From Selaginella moellendorffii (taxonomy: Eukaryota > Streptophyta > Lycopodiopsida > Selaginellales > Selaginellaceae): a stretch of DNA of 22,212 nt. The position numbers and the translations under genes are program-made. Positions 1-6,742 of the stretch are shown one piece after another. The stretch covers positions 285,628 through 307,839 of the forward strand of contig NW_003314310.1 in assembly GCF_000143415.4 (NCBI RefSeq), in the 5' to 3' direction. A model generated the notes under the pieces. The model saw only the letters and a program-made list of their open reading frames with translations. It had not been told where the DNA came from and ran no database searches. Each line of letters begins with the position of its first letter. Within the stretch, counting starts at the first letter, position 1.

Positions 1-345
1 CCTCATGGTCTCGGTCTCCAGGAAAAGGCAGCTGCCTTGATCACTGTGGGTTTGGTTGATTGAGTGGTGGCAGATGCTTTATCCCATATTCGTCATGTAT
101 CAACGTTACAAACACGATTTTGTCATCATTTGAGTAAGGTGGTCAGTGAGTTTGGGCAGTTGGTTGAGCGTGCTCAGGCTTAAAATGCTAAGGTGGCCTC
201 TTTGTGAGACCAGATGGAAACCCCTTTCTCATTGGTGGATGGGATTCTCTACTACAATGGCCATGTATATTTGCCACGGGTAGATGCGTTAATTACTCAA
301 GTTTTATTCCACTATCATGATTGTCTAGAGGCCAGTCATTTGGGG
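1..345 (+). pseudogene. pol: RNase H tail and integrase H2C2 N-terminus (element A1)
   Basis: The frame shows VVADALSHIRH at about 64-96, the usual end of the gypsy RNase H domain (NVVADALSR in the family). It is followed by a spacer and GILYYNGHVYLPRVDAL, the standard lead-in to integrase. The two histidines of the HHCC zinc finger are in YHDCLEASHLG at 313-345. In-frame stops occur at 61-63 and in the spacer (about 181 and 205). At the G-run near 343-348 the frame slips by one base, which separates the histidines from the two cysteines (CKSCKLCQ) that lie in the next frame. RNase H degrades the RNA of the RNA-DNA hybrid during reverse transcription, and the zinc finger helps integrase multimerise and bind DNA ends. 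Confidence 0.8.
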
Positions 346-1183
346 GGAAGAAGACATATGAATTGATTAAGTGCAATTTTTATTGGAGGAATATGAAAGC
401 TGATATCCTCAAGTATTGTAAATCATGCAAACTCTGTCAGTGGGTTAAGATGCCACAGGAGAAGCCGGGGGGTCTTTTGCAACCTTTATTTATTCCTCAA
501 AGCCATTGGTGTAGTATCTCTATGGACTTCATCACTTGTTTGCCACAAATACAGAGGCAAAAAGAGCAAGTATGGGTCATAGTGGATCTGTTGACAAAGT
601 ATGTGCAGTTGTTGGCTCTTCGGAAGACTGTCACTGCCTCAGACTTTGCTACGATTTACTTGGAGAAGGTTTTTTCTAATTTTGGTTTGCCGGAGGACAT
701 CATTAGTGATCGAGATTCAAAGTTCACCAATGGATTTTGGAAGAGCTTTACAAAGGCTATGCAAGTGACTTTCAAACTTTTAAGTTGAGATCATCCTCAG
801 ATGGATGGGTAAACCGAGCATGTGAATCAGGTGGTGGAGGATATGCTACGTTGTAGCATTGGTCAAAGGCAAGGACAATGGGATTTATATCTTTCATTGG
901 TGCAATTTGCTTACAACAATAGCCAACACAGTAGAACCAAGCTAAATCCTTACTTGCCATGTTTGGAAGGCATCCCCGAACAGCAGTGGAGTTGGGATTG
1001 CATTTGAGTAAGGACGTTCAAGATAAGCTTGATTCTGAGATGACTGATCTGGCCATAAAACTTGATGAGATTCTGGTAGTGTGCAAACAGAATTTGAAGG
1101 TAGCTCAGGATAGAGCGGAGAAGTTTGCTAATGAGCATTGCCAATTCCAGGAATATAAGATAGGTGATCTTGTCTTCGTGTGA
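346..1183 (+). pseudogene. pol: Integrase catalytic core of element A1
   Basis: This is a DDE integrase that would insert element cDNA. The zinc-finger cysteines CKSC and LCQ come first, then MPQEKPGGLLQPL. The first catalytic Asp is in SMDFITCLP, the second in IISDRDSKF, and the catalytic Glu in TEHVNQVVEDML. Two stops (786-788 and 810-812) interrupt the stretch that normally reads HPQTDGQTE. A frameshift near 955-960 moves the reading from the frame ending in NPYLP to the one giving MFGRHPRTAVELG, after which VCKQNLKVAQDRAEKFAN and GDLVFV follow as in related integrases. All three acidic residues survive even though the gene is broken. The RNase H tail lies upstream and the GPY/F-like domain downstream. 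Confidence 0.85.
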
Positions 1184-1239
1184 GTAATCTTTCATCAAGT
1201 GAGTGGTAGAACACATTGGTGCCTTTACGGACAGGGAAG

Positions 1240-1516
1240 AGTGATAAACTTTCTCATCGATATGTTGGTCCATATGAAGTGCTGGAGCGCATTGGTAAAG
1301 TGGCTTATCGAGTATAGCTGCCAGCTGAGGTGAAAATTCTTCTGGTAATTTATGTCAGCCAGTTGAAAGGTGTACTATCTCGAAGTGACAGGCCCAATGC
1401 CTCCTTGATGTATATGGTTGTGGAAGATAAACCAGGAGCTTGAGCTGGGTTCCCCAGAAAGGGTGATCACCGGTACAACTTGTCCTTGGGATAAGGACTT
1501 TGTTGGGGGAGAATAA
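1240..1516 (+). pseudogene. pol: Integrase C-terminal GPY/F-like domain and pol end (A1)
   Basis: In frame from about 1246 the sequence reads KLSHRYVGPYEVLERIGK, then VAYRV, a stop, LP and VIYVSQLKG. This matches the KLSPRFxGPF...LP...FHVSQLK module at the C-terminus of plant gypsy integrases, which contacts DNA. The last stretch, in another frame, reads ELGSPERVITGTTCPWDKDF and ends at a TAA (1514-1516) inside the polypurine tract, just before the LTR. I cannot make out a convincing chromodomain, although the position and the W-x-K-D-F ending fit a worn tail of one. Confidence 0.75.
1505..1513 (+). other. Polypurine tract of element A1
   Basis: The sequence GGGGGAGAA lies five bases upstream of the TGTTAGG that opens the LTR. 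This is the normal priming site for plus-strand DNA synthesis in LTR retrotransposons. The A2 copy has the longer tract GGGGGGGGAAGAA at 6485-6497 in the same place. Confidence 0.7.
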
Positions 1517-1517
1517 T

Positions 1518-1772
1518 TGTTAGGTGCTAGTTTTGACTATGTGGTCAACGTTGGTCAAAGGGAGGCTCAAGGGCATATTAAGGCATGTTAGGGTAAAAGA
1601 CTCCTACCCTAGGGCTTACAGTGGAGCGGTAGTGCAGTGGAGCTTTTGAGGTAGCTTGGGGGTAGTTGGGATGTGAGGAACCTCAAGAGGTGGCATAGCA
1701 TAGTTTAGGGCGGCTAGATCTTTGTCTTTTTTGTGACGGATCATAATAGGTTACTAACACTAGCAAGTGTAA
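1518..1772 (+). repeat. 3' LTR of element A1, 5' portion
   Basis: It begins TGTTAGGTGCTAG immediately after the polypurine tract. By eye it aligns with 6499-6742 at roughly four bases in five, including TTAAGGCATGTTAGGGTAA, CTTACAGTGGAGCGG and a last shared block AACAAGTGTAAA. Two inverted TTGACC cores (W-box like) lie near 1542-1560. No clear CA end is visible, so the true 3' end of the LTR is not fixed. Confidence 0.65.
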
Positions 1773-1987
1773 ATTAATGAATAAGTTTCTCTAACTAAGT
1801 TAAGTGCTTGACTAATAACACTTAAGAATTCCATCCTTATGCTCATTTGGTCAAGTGCACACATGAAGACCAGTTTCTTAACTAACTTAGGTAAAAACTA
1901 AAAAAAGGTCCAGCAATATTGACCTCCTACAATTGTGGCAGTAAGGAAAAAATATCCTAGAGGACTAACCGACAAATAACTTTCGAT
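1773..1987. other. Unassigned AT-rich spacer
   Basis: No coding remnant or structured repeat is recognisable here. It may be the rest of the A1 LTR or the 5' flank of the methyltransferase-like gene that follows. Confidence 0.4.
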
Positions 1988-2372
1988 GGAGGCTACTAGG
2001 GGCATGGTAGCTGCTCCTACTGCTCCTTAGTCTGGTGGTGCAAGGAAGCTAGTGGTGGTGAGAGATTATGCATGCATGATTCTGACACCATCTTGAATGA
2101 TCATGTTCAGGATACGATCATCCAAGCTCAAGAAAGGATAGTCAGTAAAGTGTTACAGGAAATGGCATGGAATAGCCCTCATCGTTTTCTAGTTCCTTTG
2201 TGTTGATTGGTTTAAAGCCATTGGGTGCATTCAGCTTATGACCTCAACATAGCTATCTATAGCTCCTTTGTTGAGGTGGGGTTTGGGAGCACAATTGGTA
2301 CCTTCATCGTTTCACCAACTTTCTCTAGAACCTACTAGATAGAGCTAGTGACTATTGAACTTAGTTGCGAAG

Positions 2373-2602
2373 TCTTGTGAGTTTGATGGATTCTTAGGAC
2401 AATATATGGAGACAACAGGGTTCATTGGAAAACTCTTTTGGGTGATCGATGGAAACCATAAGTGGTTGGCATTTTGGAAGTGCATTCAAGAGAAGTTCCA
2501 AGATGATGAACAATGACACATTAGTGTAATAGTCACACTTGTCAAACCAATGAATCGGGAGCACACTGTGAAGCCTAACATGGCATGCCATAAGATCAAC
2601 AT
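2373..2602 (+). pseudogene. Exon with ParB/sulfiredoxin-like VIDGNH motif
   Basis: The frame reads SCEFDGFLGQYMETTGFIGK and then LFWVIDGNHKWLAFWKCI, with VIDGNH at 2442-2459. This is followed by HISVIVTLVKPMNREHT. In ParB-like domains the core is (V/I)DG(E/H/N)HR..A followed by a beta strand such as VPVIV, and the match in order and spacing is good. One TGA interrupts it at 2514-2516. The exon ends AT|GTAAG at 2602 and joins in phase to 2650. Coding-like sequence also exists in other frames upstream (2069-2200), so at least one frameshift or a lost exon boundary lies before 2373. In phages ParB-like domains accompany DNA methyltransferases; here any role is unknown. Confidence 0.5.
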
Positions 2603-2649
2603 GTAAGAATTTATTTTTTGTAAACTTAGCCAATATCGTGTTTTTGTAG

Positions 2650-3670
2650 GCTAAACCAATTTGCATTTCAAGCTCATACATTGGTATATAACATTGAGCA
2701 CCTTCAGTTTATTGGCATGCTCTCACTAGAGGAGGTCCAAACCTTGTACAATCATGAGGTATTTGAAGTAATTTGAATGAAGCTAGCAACTAGGAAAGGC
2801 CAAGAATTGCAGACTTGGTACCAACTACCACTTGATTTTCTAGTTGCTTTCTGGGTGAAGGTAAATTAGTGTTGAAGTATGTACTGACTTACATAATGTT
2901 TCTTACAGCCCATAGTAAAAGGAGAAAGAGCCTCATTCTTTAAAAATGCCCAAGGGGACGAGCAGCAGAAGGAGATGGAGTGGCATGCAATTGAGCAGCG
3001 AATTTTGAATACAAAGAGAACAAAGGTGAAAAAGTTGCTATCGATTGTAGACATACAATGCGAGCAGGAATGGCTTGATAGCATTGCCAAGATTTGTTCT
3101 CGTGTTTGTAAGTTCTTTTAAAATTTGTGAAACATTTCATAAATCTTTGTGTGTGTAGGAACTGGTAAAGCACCGGAGGAACTCATTTACAACATCTCCA
3201 AGAGTAAAATGTCCTTTGCTGAACAAAGTGTCTACTTGGAACTTCTCAACACTTGGCTGTGAAACAACAAAAAATATTGCAAGATAAAGATGGAGAAGGT
3301 GATGAAGGAGAAGGCATACATTTCTCAAAGTATTGCCACTGATTAAGAGGACCTACAAGTCTGGGACGAGAAGTTTTTTTCCAGCACCCGCATAGGTATC
3401 ACTCTTGAAGAATATATTCATGCTTGTCTTATAGAGCTAGGGAATAGTTGGCTTCCATGTGGTGGGACGAATTCAACTGAGTTCAAGAACCAACAAAGAC
3501 AACCATTTCTTTTGAGGAGCATGGTTTATAGGTATTTTTTCTCAATTCTCATTTATATATTGGTATTTATATTTTTGTTTTACTTTGTAGATATTTAAAA
3601 TATTACCCCGGTGTAGAGCAGATGCCGACATCGAACTTTGAGCTGGATCTCTACCTTGAATGTCATCCAG
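2650..3670 (+). pseudogene. Middle exons of the methyltransferase-like gene
   Basis: Four exons (2650-2860, 2909-3107, 3159-3531, 3591-3670) join in phase across introns of 48, 51 and 59 nt. They encode a mainly helical, charged region with no domain that I recognise, for example FIGMLSLEEVQTLYNHEVF, EMEWHAIEQRILNTKRTK, KMSFAEQSVYLELLNTWL and RYLKYYPGVEQMPTSNFELD. Stops: TGA in the second exon, and one TGA and one TAA in the fourth. The region sits between the ParB-like motif and the methyltransferase domain, so it may be a linker or a DNA-recognition segment. That is a guess from position only. Confidence 0.55.
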
Positions 3671-3734
3671 GTTCATTTGAAACTCAGCACTTAGCTAGGA
3701 AATATTAACCTTGAGTTATATTCTTATTTTTCAG

Positions 3735-4113
3735 AGGCTCTTTCTAACTGTGATAACGACGTTGTTGAAGTTCAACAACTAAACTTAGGAGTCCACACTC
3801 AAAAAACCATTCAGGAGATGCCAAATCCAAATACCATTGAACCAAAGGAAACTATACAAGAGATTCTAGCACAAGAGATTCCAGTACCTGCTCCTTGCAA
3901 CCCCTGAAGAGGTTGTCATGAAGCCTTTCATGAGAGTAAGGACTTTGATTTGGAACATTCTTTTATTCCTTCTTGACTTCACTTTTTTATTTTATAGATG
4001 TTGCAGAGAGCACCCATCAGTCTTCTTGGCAAACTAAGACATTCTTCCCATCCCTCCCTACAGCTACAGACAACGACCTGGAAGAGCTTTCCTTTGCAGC
4101 TATGCATAAATAG
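3735..4113 (+). pseudogene. Acidic linker exons of the methyltransferase-like gene
   Basis: Two exons (3735-3935 and 3998-4113) are separated by a 62-nt GT-AG intron. The encoded stretch is rich in Glu, Gln and Pro (EVQQLNLGVHTQ, then QEMPNPNTIEPKETIQEI), followed by SSWQTKTFFPSLPTATDNDL. It reads like a disordered linker. It holds one TGA (after APCNP) and ends in a TAG directly before the donor site, where CAG would fit. Confidence 0.5.
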
Positions 4114-4165
4114 GTTAGTAAGCATGAATTATCTCCAACTTTTAGTTCTAATAATTGTTTTTCAG

Positions 4166-4600
4166 GTTTGCCCTCTATCCCCAATGGCCAGTGTTCGGGA
4201 AGTTGCTGTTCTCATTGAGGATTACACGCAGCTTTTAGATGCTACTAGTCAAGAGCTCTACATGCTTGATCAATGGATCTATAGTCTGGGTCAGCTCACA
4301 CCTTATGGGAAGATCGATTTCACCTTTTTCGATCTTCCCGATGGGATGCCACCACCACAGGGGGATACTTTGTCATGGAATGTGTTGCAAGCCTAACACA
4401 TTTCCCAAGCCTTAAAGGTTGTGAGCAACTTCGTGACATATGAAGGTGTGGTTGTCATGATCCTTCCCCGCTCTCTAATGTGGGAAGGCCTTCTCGCATA
4501 CTTGGCTGACAATGATGATAGTTTTGTCGAGTTTTCATTTGGCTGCCTTCTTTCGAGTATGGTGGTGGACATAAAAGGCACTAGTGGGTAGAAGTGAAAG
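4166..4600 (+). pseudogene. Methyltransferase exon with motif IV position (DLPDG)
   Basis: This is a 145-codon exon with phase 0 at both ends. After REVAVLIEDYTQLLDATS comes GKIDFTFFDLPDG (DLPDG at 4331-4345), then ALKVVSNFVTYEGVVVMILP. The pattern 'hydrophobic strand, D-x-P-[Y/F/W], then P/EG-hhVhhhP' is the motif IV neighbourhood of amino-methyltransferases (DPPY or SPPY in DNA enzymes, where the aromatic residue stacks on the target base). The aromatic position is Asp here, which would not be expected to work, so it is either a decay mutation (TAT to GAT) or a sign that the family match is loose. Stops lie at about 4394-4396 and in the last codons (GTSG, stop, K, stop, K). Confidence 0.6.
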
Positions 4601-4650
4601 GTGTGTGACTTCTTTATTTACAAATTAACTCTATTCTATTTTTTTTCCAG

Positions 4651-4999
4651 GTTTATTCCTGGAACTATCGTGCTTTATGCCACATTGGGAACCAGTGTAA
4701 TGCCACACGAGCTAACGAGCATGCTACTCTTGCTTTACCAGGATATGATAGTTCTACAAATGTCATCCCAAATGTGATTGACATGGACGTTCTTCACCCA
4801 GCATTCCCTAGTTATCGACATCGTTCGGTCATGGCCATGTAGATCTTGTTGGAGTTATTCTGTCCACCAAAGGGGATTGTGCTTGATGCTTTAGTAGGAT
4901 TTGGGTGAATGGTGTAGGCAGCGAAAGAGATAGGCTGAGCTGTTTTTGCACTTGAGAAGGAGGATGCCTTCTTGGATATTCTTAGGAGATTTGTGACAG
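4651..4999 (+). pseudogene. Methyltransferase exon with SAM-binding motif I (VLDALVGFG)
   Basis: The exon opens VYSWNYRALCHIGNQCN and later reads SYRHRSVMAM, a stop, ILLELFCPPKGIVLDALVGFG (motif at 4879-4905), a stop, MV, a stop, AAKEIG, a stop, and AVFALEKEDAFLDILRRF. In beta-class enzymes the tail reads (H)PxxKP...hh......G..VLDPF.GSGTT..AA..hGR.hhGhE, so the residues line up: Gly loop, AA, Gly-Arg and the acidic residue after the next strand that binds the SAM ribose. Three of the stops (4906-4908, 4915-4917, 4936-4938) fall where Arg, Gln and Arg would fit, as expected from C-to-T changes. This is the strongest evidence for the family. Confidence 0.65.
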
Positions 5000-5059
5000 G
5001 TGATGTTAGTGCTTGAAATAATCTATAATATTTATTCTTAAATGTTTCTATTTCATTAG

Positions 5060-5261
5060 GTCTACACTTATCACACACAATGTTTCAGTCCACACACTTG
5101 ATCCTGATGATATGGATGATCATATGGACCGAAGTCAATTCCACTTACCTATTTATGGTGAACACATGGCACAACATTACATACAACACGAGCCTATAGT
5201 GAAAGAGTATTCCACTATACCCATTTATGCTTTTGTGGATATGGAAGCAGAAGAATATTGA
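5060..5261 (+). pseudogene. Terminal exon of the methyltransferase-like gene
   Basis: This is an open frame of 66 codons to a TGA at 5259-5261. It reads STLITHNVSVHTLDPDDMDD and then an acidic, His-rich tail ending VDMEAEEY. It follows a 60-nt intron whose phase does not fit by one base, so an indel near the junction or a different donor is likely. No domain is recognised. Confidence 0.45.
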
Positions 5262-5534
5262 ATATATTCTGATTTTAATATTAATTATATTGTTTAATAT
5301 ATTATTTTCTTTCTTTGTAGACTAAAAGATTAGTTCATGTCAAACCAATAATCTACATGAGCTTATGGAATACCTTAAACACTTAGATTTTATATTAAAA
5401 ATTCTTGGTTCGCGACAAACTAAGGTAGTGCCATTAAACTTTCGCTAGTTAGAGGATTGTATTGACTTCCTTTGACTTTTGTTGACTTTTGTTAACTTTC
5501 ATTGACTTGAGTTCAGTGTAAAAACTACCCAGCC
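5262..5534. other. AT-rich 3' flank with short tandem repeat
   Basis: There is no gene here. The first 80 bases are AT-rich and contain one more acceptor-like TTTCTTTGTAG near 5320 that could belong to a lost last exon. The rest holds the 10-bp repeat annotated separately and ends where element B+ sequence begins. Confidence 0.5.
5461..5510 (+). repeat. Five-copy 10-bp tandem repeat with TTGACTT core
   Basis: Five consecutive decamers, ATTGACTTCC, TTTGACTTTT, GTTGACTTTT, GTTAACTTTC and ATTGACTTGA, keep exact 10-bp spacing. Four contain TTGACT, the W-box core bound by plant WRKY factors. Whether it is a regulatory array or a simple minisatellite cannot be told from the sequence. Confidence 0.8.
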
Positions 5535-5715
5535 CCCATTGTGGGCCTTTCGGATGTCAATCAAGACATCCATCTCCGCTACCCCATTCTCTCTTATCTA
5601 TGGGATAGAGACTATGCTTCCAATGGAGATCCAGCTGCCATCACTTTCACTTTCGCTTCGATATGCAATAGTGGTGCAACTTAGCAATGAGGATAAGCTT
5701 CTTGTTGTGACTTGG
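5535..5715 (+). pseudogene. pol: Integrase fragment of element B+
   Basis: The frame reads WAFRMSIKTSISATPFSLIY, then GIETMLPMEIQLPSLSLSL. This is the same stretch as WAFRTSFKTSISTTPFSLVY...GTEAM in the full element (12575-12690 on the minus strand), just after the catalytic core. It covers only some 60 residues. The continuation VQLSNEDKLL runs straight into untranslated sequence at the deletion joint. Confidence 0.8.
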
Positions 5716-6113
5716 GCAATGCATCCCTTCTTTTACCTATCTTTCTTTCTCGATTTTGGCTAATCCTTGGAGCATACTTAAAGTCATCACGAGGCTGCAT
5801 TTATATATTACACTTTCCTAAGCCAAAATCCAAGTATGGGTTAAGTTCTTTGGGTTTTTCTTCTCTTTCCATACTTTTCTTCACTTTTTCTTTTACATCA
5901 GGGTTTAGTTTGACTATAGGGTTTCCTACTGGGTTTTCCTCCTTATCTTTAAACTTACAAACCCTAGAAAATAAAGTGGGAAAAGAAAGAAAAGGGGGTA
6001 GATGTGATTATTTCACACAATTACTAGCACTTGGCATTAGCAATAGAGTTACACTCTACACTCTTTAGAGGACTTTTGTGCCTTTGGAGTCAACACGATC
6101 CCTCGTGGTTGCA

Positions 6114-6301
6114 TGTTAAGGCATGGCCACTTAGAGAGTGTGAGAGTGAGAGAGAGAATACTCTGATTCCTAGAATATTCCCCATCCTCCTTGTATAAAA
6201 CCCTTACCCCACAAGGGCAAAGGGGGGCATTTGTGAAGAGCATTAGAGCATTTCTCATGTTTGAGCAAGCATTGGGGGAGGTGCCCCACCTTCCCCTAAC
6301 A
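6114..6301 (+). repeat. LTR of element B+
   Basis: The 188-bp LTR begins TGTTAAGGCATGGCCAC and ends CCCCTAACA, giving TG...CA termini. It carries a GA-rich tract (about 6133-6157), a TATA box at 6194-6200 (TATAAAA) and, right after it, a C/G-rich stretch CCCTTACCCC...GGGCAAAGGGG. It aligns throughout with the reverse complements of 10663-10858 and 18679-18864. Confidence 0.85.
6194..6200 (+). promoter_or_regulatory. TATA box of the element B LTR
   Basis: TATAAAA lies 80 bases into the LTR and is conserved in all three B LTRs (minus-strand counterparts at 10764-10770 and 18780-18786). It would set the start of the genomic RNA of the element. Confidence 0.65.
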
Positions 6302-6742
6302 CCAACTAAAATGAAAATTCATTTGGTATTTTATGTTAGCCAGTTGAAAGGTGTACTATCTTGGAGTGAAAAGCCTAATGCCTCCTTGATATATATGGCT
6401 ATGGAAGATGGACCAAAAGCTTGAGTAGGTTTCCCTAGAAATAGCGATCATTGATACAACTCGTTCTTGAGACAAAGACTTGTTGGGGGGGGAAGAATTG
6501 TTATCTTCCAGCTTTGACCATATGGTCAACATAGGTTAAAGGGAATATCTCAAGGGTATATTAAGGCATGTTAGGGTAAGGAATTTAACTTTACCTAGGA
6601 CTTACAGTGGAGCGGTGGCATAATAGAGCTTTTGAGGTAGCTCGAGGGTGGTTGGGTGGTGAGGAATCAAGAGGAGGTGTAGCATAGTCTAAGGAGAATA
6701 GATATTTGTCTTTTAGTGCCAGATCTTAACAAGTGTAAAGAT
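6302..6742 (+). mobile_element. Ty3/gypsy element A, copy A2 (3' end only)
   Basis: The piece starts CCAACTAAAATGAAAATTC, matching 1319-1337 of A1 (CCAGCTGAGGTGAAAATTC). It reads VFYVSQLKGVLSWSEKPNAS to a TGA at 6422-6424, then a polypurine tract at 6485-6497 and the LTR start TGTTATCTTCC at 6499. Homology with A1 ends near 6742. Its left edge coincides exactly with the CA end of the B+ LTR. Confidence 0.8.

Larger units (their letters stand above)
1..1772 (+). mobile_element. Ty3/gypsy element A, copy A1 (3' part, degenerate)
   Basis: This is the 3' half of a chromovirus-like LTR retrotransposon. It begins inside the RNase H domain at the window edge, runs through the integrase zinc finger, catalytic core and C-terminal domain, and passes a polypurine tract at 1505-1513 into a 3' LTR that starts at 1518. 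The 5' half lies outside the window. The reading frame changes at least three times and holds several stops, so the copy is dead. A second copy of its last 430 bp lies at 6302-6742 in the same orientation. Each copy is preceded by the end of the integrase ORF, so both are 3' ends and not the two LTRs of one element. The chromovirus assignment rests on the integrase style (KPGGLLQP, SMDFI). Confidence 0.85.
1988..5261 (+). pseudogene. ParB-like / beta-class DNA methyltransferase-like pseudogene, about ten exons
   Basis: This is a decayed, intron-containing gene. Exons I can place are 2373-2602, 2650-2860, 2909-3107, 3159-3531, 3591-3670, 3735-3935, 3998-4113, 4166-4600, 4651-4999 and 5060-5261. 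Nine introns of 47-64 nt separate them; all are GT-AG and all but the last keep the reading phase. The second exon block has WVIDGNHKWLAFW, which resembles the ParB/sulfiredoxin core. Late exons have DLPDG (motif IV position) and VLDALVGFG...AAKEIG (motif I), in the order seen in beta-class N4/N6 amino-methyltransferases. The start is uncertain; an ATG at 1988 opens MEATRGMVAAPTAP. Stops are spread over most exons, several being explicable as CGA to TGA or CAG to TAG. The ParB plus methyltransferase arrangement is known from phages. Finding it in a plant is my inference from motifs and needs a profile search. A different Rossmann methyltransferase is the main alternative. Confidence 0.65.
5535..6301 (+). 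mobile_element. Ty3/gypsy element B, copy B+ (internally deleted 3' fragment)
   Basis: It contains a piece of integrase (5535-5715), then 3' untranslated sequence (5716-6113), then an LTR (6114-6301). All parts match the full-length element B on the opposite strand (10663-12700). The join at 5711-5715 (CTTGG) skips about 1.25 kb relative to the full copy, between 12520 and 11272. The right end abuts element A2 sequence directly, so B+ probably inserted into A2. The left end is lost, so no target duplication can be checked. Confidence 0.8.

Noticed and set aside
3998-4396. 132-codon frame as a single exon
   Set aside because: It reads through an intron (4114-4165). The spliced reading is in phase and gives better protein text upstream.
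1958-5460. Possible terminal repeats around the methyltransferase-like gene
   Set aside because: Short matches such as TAGAGGA and ACAAA..AACTTTCG occur on both sides but do not align as one inverted or direct repeat.
5712-6068. Open frame of 118 codons on the plus strand
   Set aside because: It lies in the T-rich 3' untranslated region of element B+. The matching part of the full element shows no conserved frame.
6191-6424. 77-codon frame joining LTR and integrase tail
   Set aside because: It crosses the B+/A2 junction by chance; only the part after 6302 is former coding sequence.
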